Shown here piece by piece: positions 11,352 through 21,816 of a stretch of DNA of 64,000 nt (position 1 is the stretch's first letter; each line of letters begins with the position of its first letter). The stretch comes from Diplonema japonicum. Its lineage: Eukaryota; Euglenozoa; Diplonemea; Diplonemida; Diplonemidae. The position numbers were made by a program, and so were the translations under genes. The notes below the pieces were generated by a model that worked only from the letters and a program-made list of their open reading frames with translations, was not told the origin of the DNA and did no database searches. The stretch is from contig OZ025707.1 in assembly GCA_964019335.1 (NCBI GenBank), forward strand, positions 447,803-511,802, written 5' to 3'.

Positions 11352-12814
11352 ATGCAACTTAAAGAAAGGATTCAGAAGAGGCTAGAGACAAGCGGGTTCA
11401 GTGTGGCCAACCTACCGGAGTACCATGAGACGCTGTCGCAGATGATGGCGTTGATGCTTGCAGGGGGGAAGGAGAAGGATACAATCCAAGCAGAGCTTGA
11501 CAAGTACTTACTGCCAGGTTCTTTTGACGCATTCTTCGAGATGGCGAAGCAGGAGTACGACACAATGGTGGAGAGCAGCTGCGACATAGAAGGTTCCGTG
11601 CTGACCATCCAGGGCACAGACGCCGATTTAAAGCCAAGTGCCACTAAAGAGATGATCGAGGCACGGCTGAGGAAGTTCGGAGCGTCAATGGCCTCCGCAA
11701 TGGCCGCACAAGAGACACCTGCGAAAAACAAAAAAAAGAAGAACAAATCCAAGACCACCGCCGACGGCACCATCACCATCAAGAAGCAGTCTGACGGGAA
11801 ACAGGTATTCGGCCGCAAAGCCGGCGGCCGTGGTCGGGGCATCGCCTTCATCGACAAGCAGAAGATCGAGTCCATCGTCATCACGGGGCGCGGGAGGGGG
11901 CGTGGCGTGGGGAAGTCCGACGCACTCCCGCCTACAATGTTCCAAACACAGCAGAAGACCTTCCAACGAGCCGGCGGCCGAGGGGTGCAGACCCCTGTCC
12001 CTGCACAGTCCCTCCAGATGCAGCAGGCACGCGTCGCACAGAACACCGCAAATGCCCTGCAAGTTCAGCTGCAGCAGGCGACCGAGATGAAACAACATCT
12101 TGCTGTGCAGGAAAGGCAGAACAACGCTCAGCAGGCACAGCTGATGCAGGTTTGTGGAGGGGGAGGGGGGAGGGGGGGAAAGAAAAACACAACACCTCCC
12201 AGGCTCAGCAGCAGCTGCTTCAGCAGCAGGCGATGTTGCAGCAGCAGCATCAGCAGATGAGGCAGATCCCCCTGCAGCAACAGCAGCAGCAGCAGGCGTT
12301 GATCCAACAGCAGGCTGTGCTGCAGCAGCAGGCTGCAAAGCTCCAGGCTCAGCTGCAGCATTCTCAGTTGCAGCCAGGTGCGCAGCAGGCACAGACGCAA
12401 TCACAGGCTCAGGTTCAGGCCCAGGCCCAAGCCCAAGCACAGGCTCAGGCACAGGCTCAAGTGCAAGCACAGGCCCAAGCCCAAGCACAGGCACAGGCAC
12501 AGGCTCAAGTGCAAGCACAGGTGCAGATGCAGCCCCGGGTGACCATCGGACACCAGGTGCAAGGGACTCAGGGCATACAGGGGATCCATATCCCCCAGGC
12601 GGCTTTGCAAGGGATGCAAGGAGTGCAAGGGGTGCAAGGCGTTCAGATTCCCTACCTTGCTGGCTCCCAGTTGATGGTCCCCCAACAAGGTGTGCAAGAC
12701 GCATAGCAACAAACAAACAAAACCACCTTTTCAGGCATAATGATGAGCGCCGCCGCCCCGCAGCAGATCCAGATCGGGATGCCCCAGCAGGGCAGGGTCA
12801 TCCAAAGAGCATGA
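11352..12814 (+). CDS. Gln-rich, RGG-motif RNA-binding-type protein
   Basis: Three exons: 11352..12149, 12203..12689, 12735..12814, giving 454 aa. Introns are 53 bp (GTTTGT..CAG, phase 0) and 45 bp (GTGTGC..CAG, phase 1). Splicing the second bypasses a TAG and gives a fitting Gln-rich end (QQIQIGMPQQGR). The upstream in-frame Lys/Phe stretch from 11184 is translated homopolymer, so the ATG at 11352 is preferred. Residues 1-75 are helical (LPEY...MMALMLAGG...LDKYL) and resemble the PWI-like N-terminal fold of Nab2/ZC3H14, a weak suggestion. Residues about 120-145 are Lys-rich, 155-220 hold RGRG/GRGRGRG boxes, and 240-430 are Gln/Ala low-complexity with a QAQAQ run. Poly(A)- or mRNA-binding is inferred. 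Confidence 0.7.
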
Positions 12815-13094
12815 GATCTTCTTTCTTCTTCAAAAAAGAAGCGTCAAAAAGAAGAGTATCTTCTTTCTTTTTTTTTTTTTTAACTATCCCAAGAGATAAC
12901 GGCGAAGAGTGTGTTTTTTTTTTTTTTTTCATTTTTCTTTCTTGGTCAAAGCCGGCAACCTTTTTTTTTTTTAAAGAAATAAGAAGCCAAAAGATATTAT
13001 TATGCCCCCCCCCATATTTTTTCTTCTCTCTTCTCCCCCCCATAAAAAAAAAGGGGGAAACCAAAAAAAAAATAAAATTATAAAATAAAAAGAA

Positions 13095-14672
13095 ATGCTT
13101 ACAGACCGCGACCTGGTGTTAGAAGGCTCCCGGGAGGTGACAAAAAGAGTGAAGGCATATGTAACGCAAGGGGGCAAGCCGGGAGATGTGAATAACATGC
13201 TTGTAGAAGGTTATGAAGGCGGTCCCGACTTGTGCACGTTGTTGGGCGTGTGGAATGAGGGGCTGGCCAAGCTGAGAGGGAAGGAGGCGAAAACGGGGAG
13301 CAGCGTCAGGCAATGCTTGAAGACAATGGTGGGACACGGGGCGCAAAATGCAGAACGGCTGAAGGGTCTGGACGATCTTGTTATGAGTGCTGTCAGCCCA
13401 CCCACCTGGAACGAACTCCTGAGAGTCGACGAGGAATGGTGCAACATCTTATGCTCACTCTGGGTGGAGAAGCCAGACAGCCCTGCATTACGCTTTTTCT
13501 TAACAGGCCTCAAGAGATCCATGGCACCATCATCGCCCCTCCCGAACCCGATTCTCGCAGCAGCGTTCCCATCTGTCTTCCAAGACATGCTTCGAGGAAT
13601 TCTTATGCAGTCATCAACAGATGTTCTCCTTAAGGATGAAGCTTGGGTGTTGCAAACCTGCAATTTAGGGTATCATGCAACACTGCTTGCGGTGTTGTTT
13701 TTGGAGAACTGGAGGAAGGACAAAGCGACGGAGGGGACCGCGCATAAAGCCGACAGGTTGCTGCACGCGATTCAAAAAATGACGGTCGAGACAAGGCCAA
13801 ACCAACTCTCCGCCGCCTTCCCATTCTCCTCGAAGGCCCTCCGCACCATCCTTCACGAAGAGTCTCTCTGCGGTGCCGACGCGGTCAAGATCAAACGTGA
13901 GACCGACCTCACACAGTTCAAGCACCCCGTCCTTCTCCTTCGAATGGTTTCAGAAGCACTTGCATCAGAGAAATGGGTCGACATCCTCATAGACATAACC
14001 AACGCAGACAGGGAAGCCGTTAATGAAGTCCTCTCTGCGTATAAGAAAGCCGAGAAAGTTGCGAATGAAAACTTCCTTCTTGAAGACGTGCTGTCAGATG
14101 TAACACATGAAGTGGTGGAGAGCAGCAAGAGGAGTGGTGTCGCTGCTTTGCTTGCCGTGGTCGGGTTTGGGAACGTGTTGAAGACAGTTGTGGAATCCCT
14201 CTCCGATGAGGTGTCTATCAAAGTTATTCGCTTGGTCCTTAAGGTTCTTCTCGGGGTTGTGGTGGGAAATCGTCCTGCGCTTGGTCCGCTGCTCTCGGAA
14301 CGCATTCATGAGGTGTGCTTGTCGAGTCATACTTCTGATCCTGTTACGGAGCAGGCGTTTTTTTATCTTGCTAGTGCGTTTTTTATCGCAGCTGCTTCGT
14401 CGCCTTCTCCTCTGCCGGCGCTCCACCTTCTTGCGGTGTCCGACCTTTCTCCCCAGAACCGTACCGTGCTCCACTTCACCTTGGCTATGATATTCGTGTA
14501 CCTCCCGCCGCCATACTCCCCCGAGGCGGCCGACGTCGTGAGGTCCCTCGTTGCCACCCCTGCGAGCAAGGAGGCACAGCGAACCTCTTTGCCCGTGCTG
14601 ACACCGTTCATACCAAAACATATCAGACTGGACCCGGCTGCGTTCAAAGAATTCCTGAAGTCCCACGGGTGA
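13095..14672 (+). CDS. NELF-C/D (TH1) homologue
   Basis: Single-exon 525-aa protein; animal NELF-C/D is about 580-590 aa. Recognisable family stretches, in order: KAYVTQGGKPGDVNNML (family: K-R-Y-F-x-x-GG-x-P-x-x-V), TWNELLRVDEEWCNIL, a middle helical region with FKHPVLLLRMV (family RFPVVAMGVL), and the C-terminal IFVYLPPPYSPEAADVV (family APPYTSDFV), then KEFLKSHG. TH1 is a subunit of the negative elongation factor that holds promoter-proximal RNA polymerase II. Similarity is spread over the whole length rather than one motif, which argues for orthology. It would act in the nucleus. No other NELF subunit was recognised in the window. Confidence 0.75.
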   Translation: MLTDRDLVLEGSREVTKRVKAYVTQGGKPGDVNNMLVEGYEGGPDLCTLLGVWNEGLAKLRGKEAKTGSSVRQCLKTMVGHGAQNAERLKGLDDLVMSAVSPPTWNELLRVDEEWCNILCSLWVEKPDSPALRFFLTGLKRSMAPSSPLPNPILAAAFPSVFQDMLRGILMQSSTDVLLKDEAWVLQTCNLGYHATLLAVLFLENWRKDKATEGTAHKADRLLHAIQKMTVETRPNQLSAAFPFSSKALRTILHEESLCGADAVKIKRETDLTQFKHPVLLLRMVSEALASEKWVDILIDITNADREAVNEVLSAYKKAEKVANENFLLEDVLSDVTHEVVESSKRSGVAALLAVVGFGNVLKTVVESLSDEVSIKVIRLVLKVLLGVVVGNRPALGPLLSERIHEVCLSSHTSDPVTEQAFFYLASAFFIAAASSPSPLPALHLLAVSDLSPQNRTVLHFTLAMIFVYLPPPYSPEAADVVRSLVATPASKEAQRTSLPVLTPFIPKHIRLDPAAFKEFLKSHG

Positions 14673-14809
14673 TGACACCAGGGGAAACGAGAAATAAAAA
14701 AAAGAAGAAACAACATTTGATTTTTTTTTTTCTTTTTTTTTTTTGCCGCCCAGTCAGGTGTAAAATCCCAAAAAGAATCCAGAACTCCGACACAAAAAAA
14801 AGAAAAGAA

Positions 14810-16903
14810 ATGTTCGGTAAGATGGGCGACATGATGCGGGGTGTGGTGAGCACGCCCAAGCGGAAGAAGTCTATAGCAGGGAAGAACGGGTCCCCGGGGT
14901 CGCCGGACGCCTTCAAGTTCGAGGTGATGGAGAACGCGATGCAGGAGAAGCTGAAGATGGGCGTGAAGTACAACATGAAGGTACTGATAAAAGGCGAGAG
15001 AGGCGCGGGGAAGAGCAGCCTGCTGAAGAGGCTGCAGGGAAAGCCCTTCGAAGCGGAGTACACAAAAACACCGCAGATCCAAGCAGCCACCATACACTGG
15101 CACGCGAGCACAAAAGAAGAAGCCGTGAAGGTCGAAGTCTGGGAAGTCATCGACGAAGGTTTCAGAACGCAAGCAATGCAAGACCAATGCAAAAAGCTAC
15201 AAGGCCAAGCTGGACTGCTTGACGCGATTCCCATATCAGATGCCACCAACATCGATGTCTATCGGGATGCGCACTGTGTTATGTTTGTCTTGGATGCCAC
15301 AAACCCCGATGCCCTTAACTACCTCAAAACAGAGCTGCCGAAGATACCGAAGTCCATCTGCGTGCTCGTCCTTCGCAGCAAGTGCGATCTCGACGGTGTC
15401 GTCATCACAGAGGAGCACATCCACAAGGTTGTTGCAACACACAAGCCCGTCTCCACACCATTTCTTCTCAACATCTCCCACAACAAGATCGACTCTGCGT
15501 TCTGTGTTGCCCCGCAGGTCGTCTCGACCTCGATGCTGAACTGTTACGGACTTAAGCAGTTGTACTCTTATCTTAATGTCCCGTTTGAGTTCCTCAGAAC
15601 CATCACCATTGAGGCACAGCTTCGAAAGGTCTGGGAAGGCATTGCATTGGTACAAGCCGGGATCACAGAGGAAGCTTCGGAATCATACTCTGATTACTGC
15701 CTGTGGCTGGAGAGCACTTCGCAGAGCAAGCAAGATGTTGTTGAGGACATTGAGGTGACGGAGTCCGAGGTGAGCGAGCCGGTGCAGCCACAGCAGCAGC
15801 AGCTCCAATCACCCCCCATGATCGAGGGGAAGAAGGAGAAGAAAAAAGGCTTCAAAGCACGCTTTCTCGGTGGGAAACGGAAAGACTCGTCACCATCCTC
15901 GAAGTCGGACAAAGACGCAAAAGAAACCCTCAAAACAGAAACCCCTCAACAAGACGCCCCACCACTCGACTTCACAGGCGGGAAGCAAGAAACGGACCTT
16001 GACGGTCTGGACGGCTTCTTTGGCGACCTCAGCGATGACGACAAAGCGGAAGACGCGAACAGGGTAGCATCTGATATCGATTCTGACGATTTGACAGCAG
16101 GGCAGCTTGCATGGCGCAACGCGAACACAACTACCGCCCAGCGGACGCGTAAACGGAACCCCTCACCGTCCTCAGAAGAGGAAGAACAAGAAGAAGAACA
16201 AGAAAAACCCACACCTGATCCCGAACCCGAACCTGAACCCGTACCCATCGTCAAGAAGGAGACGGAGGAAGAACGCGCGGAGCGAAAAGCCGCCAAGAAA
16301 GAAGCGAAGAAACGGGCCGCCGAGGAAAAACGGCAAGAAGACGCTGCGAAGAGGGAAAAAGAAGCACGGGAAAGACGGGAGTGGAAAGAGAGGGAGGAAA
16401 GAGAGAAAAGAGAACGCGAGGAAGAGGAACAGAAGAAAAACCAAGAGCTAGCTGACGCGGCCATCGACATGGGCATGCCCGAGGATGATGGGTTTTTCAG
16501 TGAAGAGGAAGAAGAAGCCAAAGAACAAAAGGAAATACCTGCAAGTGAAGCGGTGCCTGAAGAGGAAGAGGAAGAAGAAGAAGTAGAACAAACACAACAA
16601 ACAATATCCGAGCCCCCACAAGAGGCCCCGCAAGAGGCCACTCCAGCACCCCAGGGGGCAGAAGCCGTATCCGCCCAAGCGCTTGAAGCCCTAGCCCTTG
16701 CCATGTCATCCATGCAGCAGGACGTTCAGGAAGCCGAGCCCCTCCCCAAGGAGAAGAAGGAAAAGAAACCGAAAAAGGATCGGAGCGAGAGAGACAGGGA
16801 GAAGAAGGAGAAGAGACGCCGGAGAGACGACGGCCCTTCAGGCGAGAAAAAAGAACGAAGAAGGCGGCGCAGAGAAGAAGAGGCATCCAACGAAGGGGAG
16901 TGA
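14810..16903 (+). CDS. RABL6/Parf-type Rab-like GTPase
   Basis: A 697-aa single-exon protein. The in-frame extension to 14669 is translated poly-Lys/Phe, so the ATG at 14810 (MFGKMGDMM) is used. The GTPase domain spans about residues 40-290, with P-loop G62-E-R-G-A-G-K68-S69 in the context YNMKVLIKGERGAGKSSL, LQGKPFEAEY, then IHW and VKVEVWEVID, and SKCD (190-193) in place of NKxD. These phrases match RABL6 closely. DxxG is replaced by a VWEVID strand, as in the family. Residues 330-697 are a long charged, disordered tail with Pro/Glu and KKEKKKK/ERRRRR blocks, also typical of RABL6. The family is linked to cilia and cell-cycle control in animals. Confidence 0.85.
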   Translation: MFGKMGDMMRGVVSTPKRKKSIAGKNGSPGSPDAFKFEVMENAMQEKLKMGVKYNMKVLIKGERGAGKSSLLKRLQGKPFEAEYTKTPQIQAATIHWHASTKEEAVKVEVWEVIDEGFRTQAMQDQCKKLQGQAGLLDAIPISDATNIDVYRDAHCVMFVLDATNPDALNYLKTELPKIPKSICVLVLRSKCDLDGVVITEEHIHKVVATHKPVSTPFLLNISHNKIDSAFCVAPQVVSTSMLNCYGLKQLYSYLNVPFEFLRTITIEAQLRKVWEGIALVQAGITEEASESYSDYCLWLESTSQSKQDVVEDIEVTESEVSEPVQPQQQQLQSPPMIEGKKEKKKGFKARFLGGKRKDSSPSSKSDKDAKETLKTETPQQDAPPLDFTGGKQETDLDGLDGFFGDLSDDDKAEDANRVASDIDSDDLTAGQLAWRNANTTTAQRTRKRNPSPSSEEEEQEEEQEKPTPDPEPEPEPVPIVKKETEEERAERKAAKKEAKKRAAEEKRQEDAAKREKEARERREWKEREEREKREREEEEQKKNQELADAAIDMGMPEDDGFFSEEEEEAKEQKEIPASEAVPEEEEEEEEVEQTQQTISEPPQEAPQEATPAPQGAEAVSAQALEALALAMSSMQQDVQEAEPLPKEKKEKKPKKDRSERDREKKEKRRRRDDGPSGEKKERRRRRREEEASNEGE

Positions 16904-17255
16904 AAAAAAAAAAATGTTTCAAAAAAAGAAAGTGTCGGACACGCCCCTGTTTTTTTTTTTTTTTTTTCCATCTGATTTTGTGTCCCAAAACCTTTTTGTT
17001 TTGTCCCCCCTCCCCCCACGGGAAAAAAACAAACTATACGGTGCTGCTTCTTGCAGTGATTCCCCCCCCCCCCCCCCCCCCCAGTGAAAGAAAAAAACGT
17101 TTCTTTTTTTCTGGGGGGGTGAGAATGACGAAAAAAGCAAATTTTCTTTCTTTTTATGGTCTCGAACAAAGTGATTTTCTAGGCCTTTTTTTTTTTTCTC
17201 CTCCTCCCCACATCCACTTGTTTTTTATTAAATCTTTTTTTTTTTCAATCCCCGC

Positions 17256-17286
<31 letters not shown>

Positions 17287-17383
17287 AGAGAGAAAAAAGA
17301 AAAAAAGAAATACAAATTTCCCACAGGGGGTTTTGAAAGGGAAAAAAAAAAAAGAAAAAAAAAAAGAAAGTGACAACCACAAA
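16904..17383. other. Intergenic with long C and A tracts
   Basis: Contains a run of about 24 C at 17060-17083 and A runs near 17260. No gene seen. Confidence 0.7.
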
Positions 17384-19008
17384 ATGAGTGGAGTGCCTGA
17401 TGTAGGCGACAAGCGGAAGGGCATTGATGATGAAGAGGAGCTGACTATCAGGGAGAGATTAGACGACTGCTACTGCCTGCTGGGTCAGCTGGTAGTACAA
17501 GGGATGGACCTTTACGCAGGTAACGGTTGTGTGAGCACAGAGGAACTCATCTTAGTAGCCAGGCTTATGACCCTCAGGAATGTGGGGTATCTACCCCCCG
17601 TTGCCGAGATGTACAGGTCCTTCTCTTTAGACGAAACGCAGCAGCGTATTGACCGTTATAACAGTCATCCAGGACGGGTGGAGTATCCACCCACAAAGGT
17701 GAGCGCTCAGGAAGAAGAGGATGACAGCGAAGAAGCACCGCTGATAAAAGAAAGACCTGCTGCGAAAAAGCCCGCGGCGAAAATATCCAAAACAAAAGAC
17801 GCCCACCAAGAAGAGGACAAGCAGTGGACGGTGAGCTCCGCAGTGGAAAGAATCCCGTTCCAAAACAAGGAGGTCAGGCATCTGACGCTTCCGGAGCTGA
17901 GGGTTTGGCAATTTTCTTTTTTTTTTTTTTTTTTTTTTTTTTCCCCAAAAAAAAAAGAAAAATAAAAAAAAAAAGGGTTGGTTCCAAAACGAAGGTCTCC
18001 AAATGAACTGTGGAATCCGCAGGGCAAGGAAAATCCTGGAAACCCACTGGGTATGTTTTTTTTTTTTTTTTTTCAACAAAAAAAAAAAGAAAAATCGTAC
18101 AGAGAAGCAAGCACAGAGAACACTTGGAAAAGGACATCTACGCAAGGGTATCAAAATCATGGGTGGACAGAAGCGGAGTGGGGGTTAGCTCCATCCGCCC
18201 GGTGGCGAAGGACGTGGTAGTGGACAAAGTTCCAAGCTTCATGATGCACAGGCTAGGGTACCATTTTGAAAACAACGAGACGCTGCCCACGCTAGACGTC
18301 CCAGCAGAAGACCTAAAGTACTTGCCCCGCGAGGTGGACGAATACCTTCGGTCAATGCAGTGTGTGGACTACACACAAGATGCCGACGGGGTCATGCACC
18401 TAGCAATGCTTGGACCCAACACCTTTGCAGGGCTTAGCCAATGGGTCAACGCTGCAGTAAAAGGAAAAGCGAACTCCACATTTGGAGCTGGCGATCCTGA
18501 TGACATCACCTACAACCACAAGATACAAACTGTAGTCGAATGCGCTCTAGGAGAGGAGTTCACGGTGGATTACAATGGACTCTTTGACAAGAAATGTTTA
18601 GAACAGATAACCGGATACAAGGAGAAGTCACGGCAGTTCCAGAAGAACCCCTCTGGCAACGACGGGTCCACTTCGGACGTGAGGCTTGCTAACCTCCCCA
18701 CACATCTCAAACACCTCGAAGGGACGTTTTACATATGCGGATGCTTCAACAACTACCCCCTCTTCCGTAAAAAAGGTACTGTGTTGCCTATGCCGATCTG
18801 GATCGCTTTTCAGGATAATCGGTGGACTTTTTACACCAACCATCTCTTCACCCACGATTGCATTGCGCTCATGGCGTCTAAGGCGGGGAAGGCCTACCCC
18901 AGCGACGTGGAAGGGTGGAGCATGATAGAGACCGTCACCAAGAGAACGGCCAAGCGCCGCAAGAAACAGGACGAGGTCATCAAGCTGAAGTTCACCATTG
19001 TGAAATAG
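17384..19008 (+). CDS. Degenerate SET-domain protein
   Basis: Exons 17384..17902, 17976..18050 and 18103..19008 give 499 aa. Introns are 73 bp (GTTTGG..AAG) and 52 bp (GTATGT..CAG), both phase 0; the 25-codon middle exon reads GWFQNEGLQMNCG... and joins the flanking exons smoothly. The N-terminal about 170 residues are acidic with a Lys/Ala linker. Residues about 215-360 look like a SET fold: SGVGVSSIRPVAKD (normally sGxGlfa), QWVNAAVKGKANSTF where the catalytic family has NHxxxPN, and GEEFTVDYN, the standard SET end. N314 is kept but the His is Ala315, so methyltransferase activity is doubtful. A C-terminal region with CGCFNNYP and RRKKQDE follows. Function unknown. Confidence 0.65.
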
Positions 19009-19022
19009 TAAAAAGGAAAGTT

Positions 19023-19061
<39 letters not shown>

Positions 19062-19497
19062 AAGGTTTTTTTTTTTTTTTCTTCTTCTTTTTTTTTTTTC
19101 GGTAGTAGTGTTTCAGACGACGAGAAAGTGTTGTAATTTCATTTTTTTTTTCTCGAGTTTTTTTTTTTTTTTTCTTGGTGGAAAACGGTTTTTTGCACAA
19201 ACAGTCAGCCCGACTCTTTTCCCCCGTTTCCGGAGCATGTCGTGCGTCCTGACACGGTGTCCCCCTCTTTTTTGTTGTTGTTCCCAATGGTTTTCCCATA
19301 GGGTGGGGGGGGAGGGAAGAAAAAAAAAAGCTGTAAAGCCAGCTTATCAGCTGGGGTTTGTAGCGCTCAGCCTGTTGGTAAAGCCTTGTAGTCATACGTT
19401 TGTGTTTAACCCCCCCCCCCACCGTTTTTTTTACCTTTTCTAAAAAAAGAAGAAAGGACCTTTTTCGAAACACACCCCACACCGCATCATAGGAGGT
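19009..19497. other. Intergenic
   Basis: A/T tracts, then a mixed segment at 19190-19400 with TTGCACAAACAG and several short GCTTATCAGCTGG-like hairpins. No coding frame is supported. Confidence 0.6.
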
Positions 19498-20957
19498 ATG
19501 GTAGCAGAGGCGCCGCCCTCTGAGGGCTCCTCAATCGATGCACCTGGAATGCCGCTTTTCGAGCCGTCTCACGATGCAGACGCGAAGCGGCTACTAGACG
19601 AGCAGTTGAAGAGTTTGATGTGGGAGGGCGAGACGTCCTTCAGCTGGGTTGCAAACGAGTCCTTCTGGATTAACTTCGTGAGCCAAGCACAGCTCTCCCC
19701 CGAGGCCTCCAAGCAGCCCCTGTTCAAGGTCAAGGCTTCACACAACGGGTCCGTGCAACTGGTCAACCAAACATGGTTGAAGTCCTTCGTGGGCGCCTGG
19801 GAAAGATCCCACCCACATGTAGTGACGGTCACGGTGCCCGGTGGGAGCAAGAAATTCCACGCGTCAAAAGATTTTTGGAGTAGAGTGTTGCAACTGAAAC
19901 CGACCACCGACGGTACTGTGAAGGCAACGTCCAGCCTTGAGCCCGGTCTTGTGATTTCAACCACGACAGAGGGTTGGAAGGATCTTGTGACGCAGTGGGA
20001 GGTCGACAATAAGTGCACCGCGGAGCACCGCTACGAAGCGTTGCTAAACAGGGAAAAGGAGGTCGTCGAGCAGAAAGCAAGCCACAAAATAGAGGCCACG
20101 GTGTCCCCCCAACCGCAGGCCCAGTCTATAGCGTCTCCCACCCACACTATCCTCACCACCGCTTGTCATAAGTGCGACGAGCTGGCCTCCCGCGTGAAGT
20201 CGCTCGAGGAAATCCTCGCTTCAGCTCCCTCCACCGCTTCATCCCCGAGATTCTCGCCCTCGTTAAAAAGCGTTTCTCAGCAGCGGTCTTTGCCGTCACC
20301 GTCTCAGAAAAGCCCTTTAAAGCGACGGGTTGTTGCGTTGAAAAACATATCCGTGCCCAAGCACGAGACAGCAGTTGTGAAAGGACAACACGGCATGGTG
20401 ACGGGAAACGGCAATAATGACATGCTGGTTGTGAGGTGGGACAGGAGGGAGGATGGGAAGACCTCGCGGGTCTCCGTTGAAGAAAAATGGGTGCGGACGG
20501 TGAACAGCGGGAGGTTGTATGAAGAAGCATCAGGGCCGTTGCTCGACCTGTACGAGCAGTACTCAACCGCGGACGTGATGCCGCTGAAGAAGTTCACCTC
20601 TCTCCTCACCTCGAAGGGTATCCTGACCCCTGCAGAGTGCCACGATGTGTACCTTCAGCTTGTCGGTGTGACCCGTAATGATGGCCTCACTTACGACGGG
20701 TTCAAGTACCATGCCTTGCCACGTGTTTCTGCCCTTACTGAAAGGCGTCATCTAGTCGCTACTCTATTGGGCATACCTATGTACTGCTCGGCGTCTGTGA
20801 GGAGGGGCGGGGCTGAAGGTGCGAAAGACGGTGTTCCAGGTATGGGGGGAAAAAAAAAGAAAATGGAAAAAGAAAAGAAATGTTTCATCCTTCCCCCCTT
20901 CCGCCAGGTGAATATGAACCATATCAATCTTGGCTGAACCAAGGGATAACGGAGTAG
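19498..20957 (+). CDS. Protein with SH3-like and EF-hand-like domains
   Basis: Exons 19498..20839 and 20908..20957 give 463 aa. The 68-bp intron (GTATGG..CAG, phase 1) changes the end to GEYEPYQSWLNQGITE. The first 180 residues contain three WxxFV/W-type strand-helix units (FWINFVSQ, WLKSFVGAWE, WKDLVTQWE) that look like an internal repeat. A Ser/Pro linker with CHKC follows (about 230-275). Residues about 280-340 are beta-rich (KGQHGMVTG, DMLVVRWD), like an SH3/KOW barrel. Residues about 345-415 are two EF-hand-like helix pairs without canonical calcium ligands. I do not recognise the family. Confidence 0.7.
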
Positions 20958-21816
20958 AAAGTTGATGGAATTTTTTGATGAGAAAAAGAAGGAAAACAAT
21001 AAAAAGAGAGAGAAAAAAAAAAGGGGAAAAAAAATAATAAGAAAAAGCCGAGGTAGTGGTACGTGTTGTTTGGGGGGGGGGGGGGGGGGCTTTTGTTCCT
21101 TTGTTTCACAGGTTAATCGACTCTATTTTCCTTTTTTTTTTTATTTTGCTTGAACAAGAAAAAACAATAATATTGATAATGAATTGTTTATTGCTAAAGA
21201 GTAGTGGTAGCATTGTTGGGCTTATCCTTCTACAGGTTAACCCCCCGGCTGTTCACAAACAACAATCAACGGACTTTTTTTTTTCTTTTTTTTTTTTTTT
21301 CCAGCGCTGCCACGCAGATAGAGAACAGCAGGTAGGCACCCGACAAGTCAACAGGGGACAGAACGAGGTGAAACCTTTTTTTTTTCAAAATGTCCAGTAC
21401 TTTTTTTGTTTGTTTGTTGTAAAAAAAAAGAAGAAGAAAAAAAAAACTAGAATTTGTATGAAAAAGGATGAAGTCGAATTTTTTTTTTATTTACATCACC
21501 TTTTGTTCTTTTTTTTTCTCTCTCTCTTTTTTTCCCCCCCCCTTTTTTTTTCTTTGAACCAGTGAAAAAAAAAAGCATAATAAAACAATCGATTTATTTC
21601 CTCTTTTTTTTTTATTACTTTACTTCTTTTTCTTTTTGTAGTTTTTTTTTTTGCGCTCCGCTTCCCATCCCCTCCCCCCACCTGGCTACTGCCCATGCAA
21701 GCACCATGTGCGCAGGGGGGCAACTAAAAAATGTGTTGGTGAGGTTCGTGTTCCTTCATTCTTTTTTTTTTTCCCCCTCTTTTTTATAACACAATCACCA
21801 AACAAACAGGAGGGAA
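20958..21816. other. Intergenic with G-run and repeat copy
   Basis: Contains a run of about 20 G at 21070-21089, a copy of the diverged dispersed repeat (21165-21270) and pyrimidine-rich tracts before the XRN gene. No coding exon is supported. Confidence 0.6.
21165..21270 (+). repeat. Diverged dispersed repeat, member 2
   Basis: GAATTGTTTATTGCTAAAGAG, then CTTATCCTTCTACAGGTTAA and TTCACAAACAA. Compare 9580-9740, 27605-27715 and 60335-60425. Confidence 0.4.
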
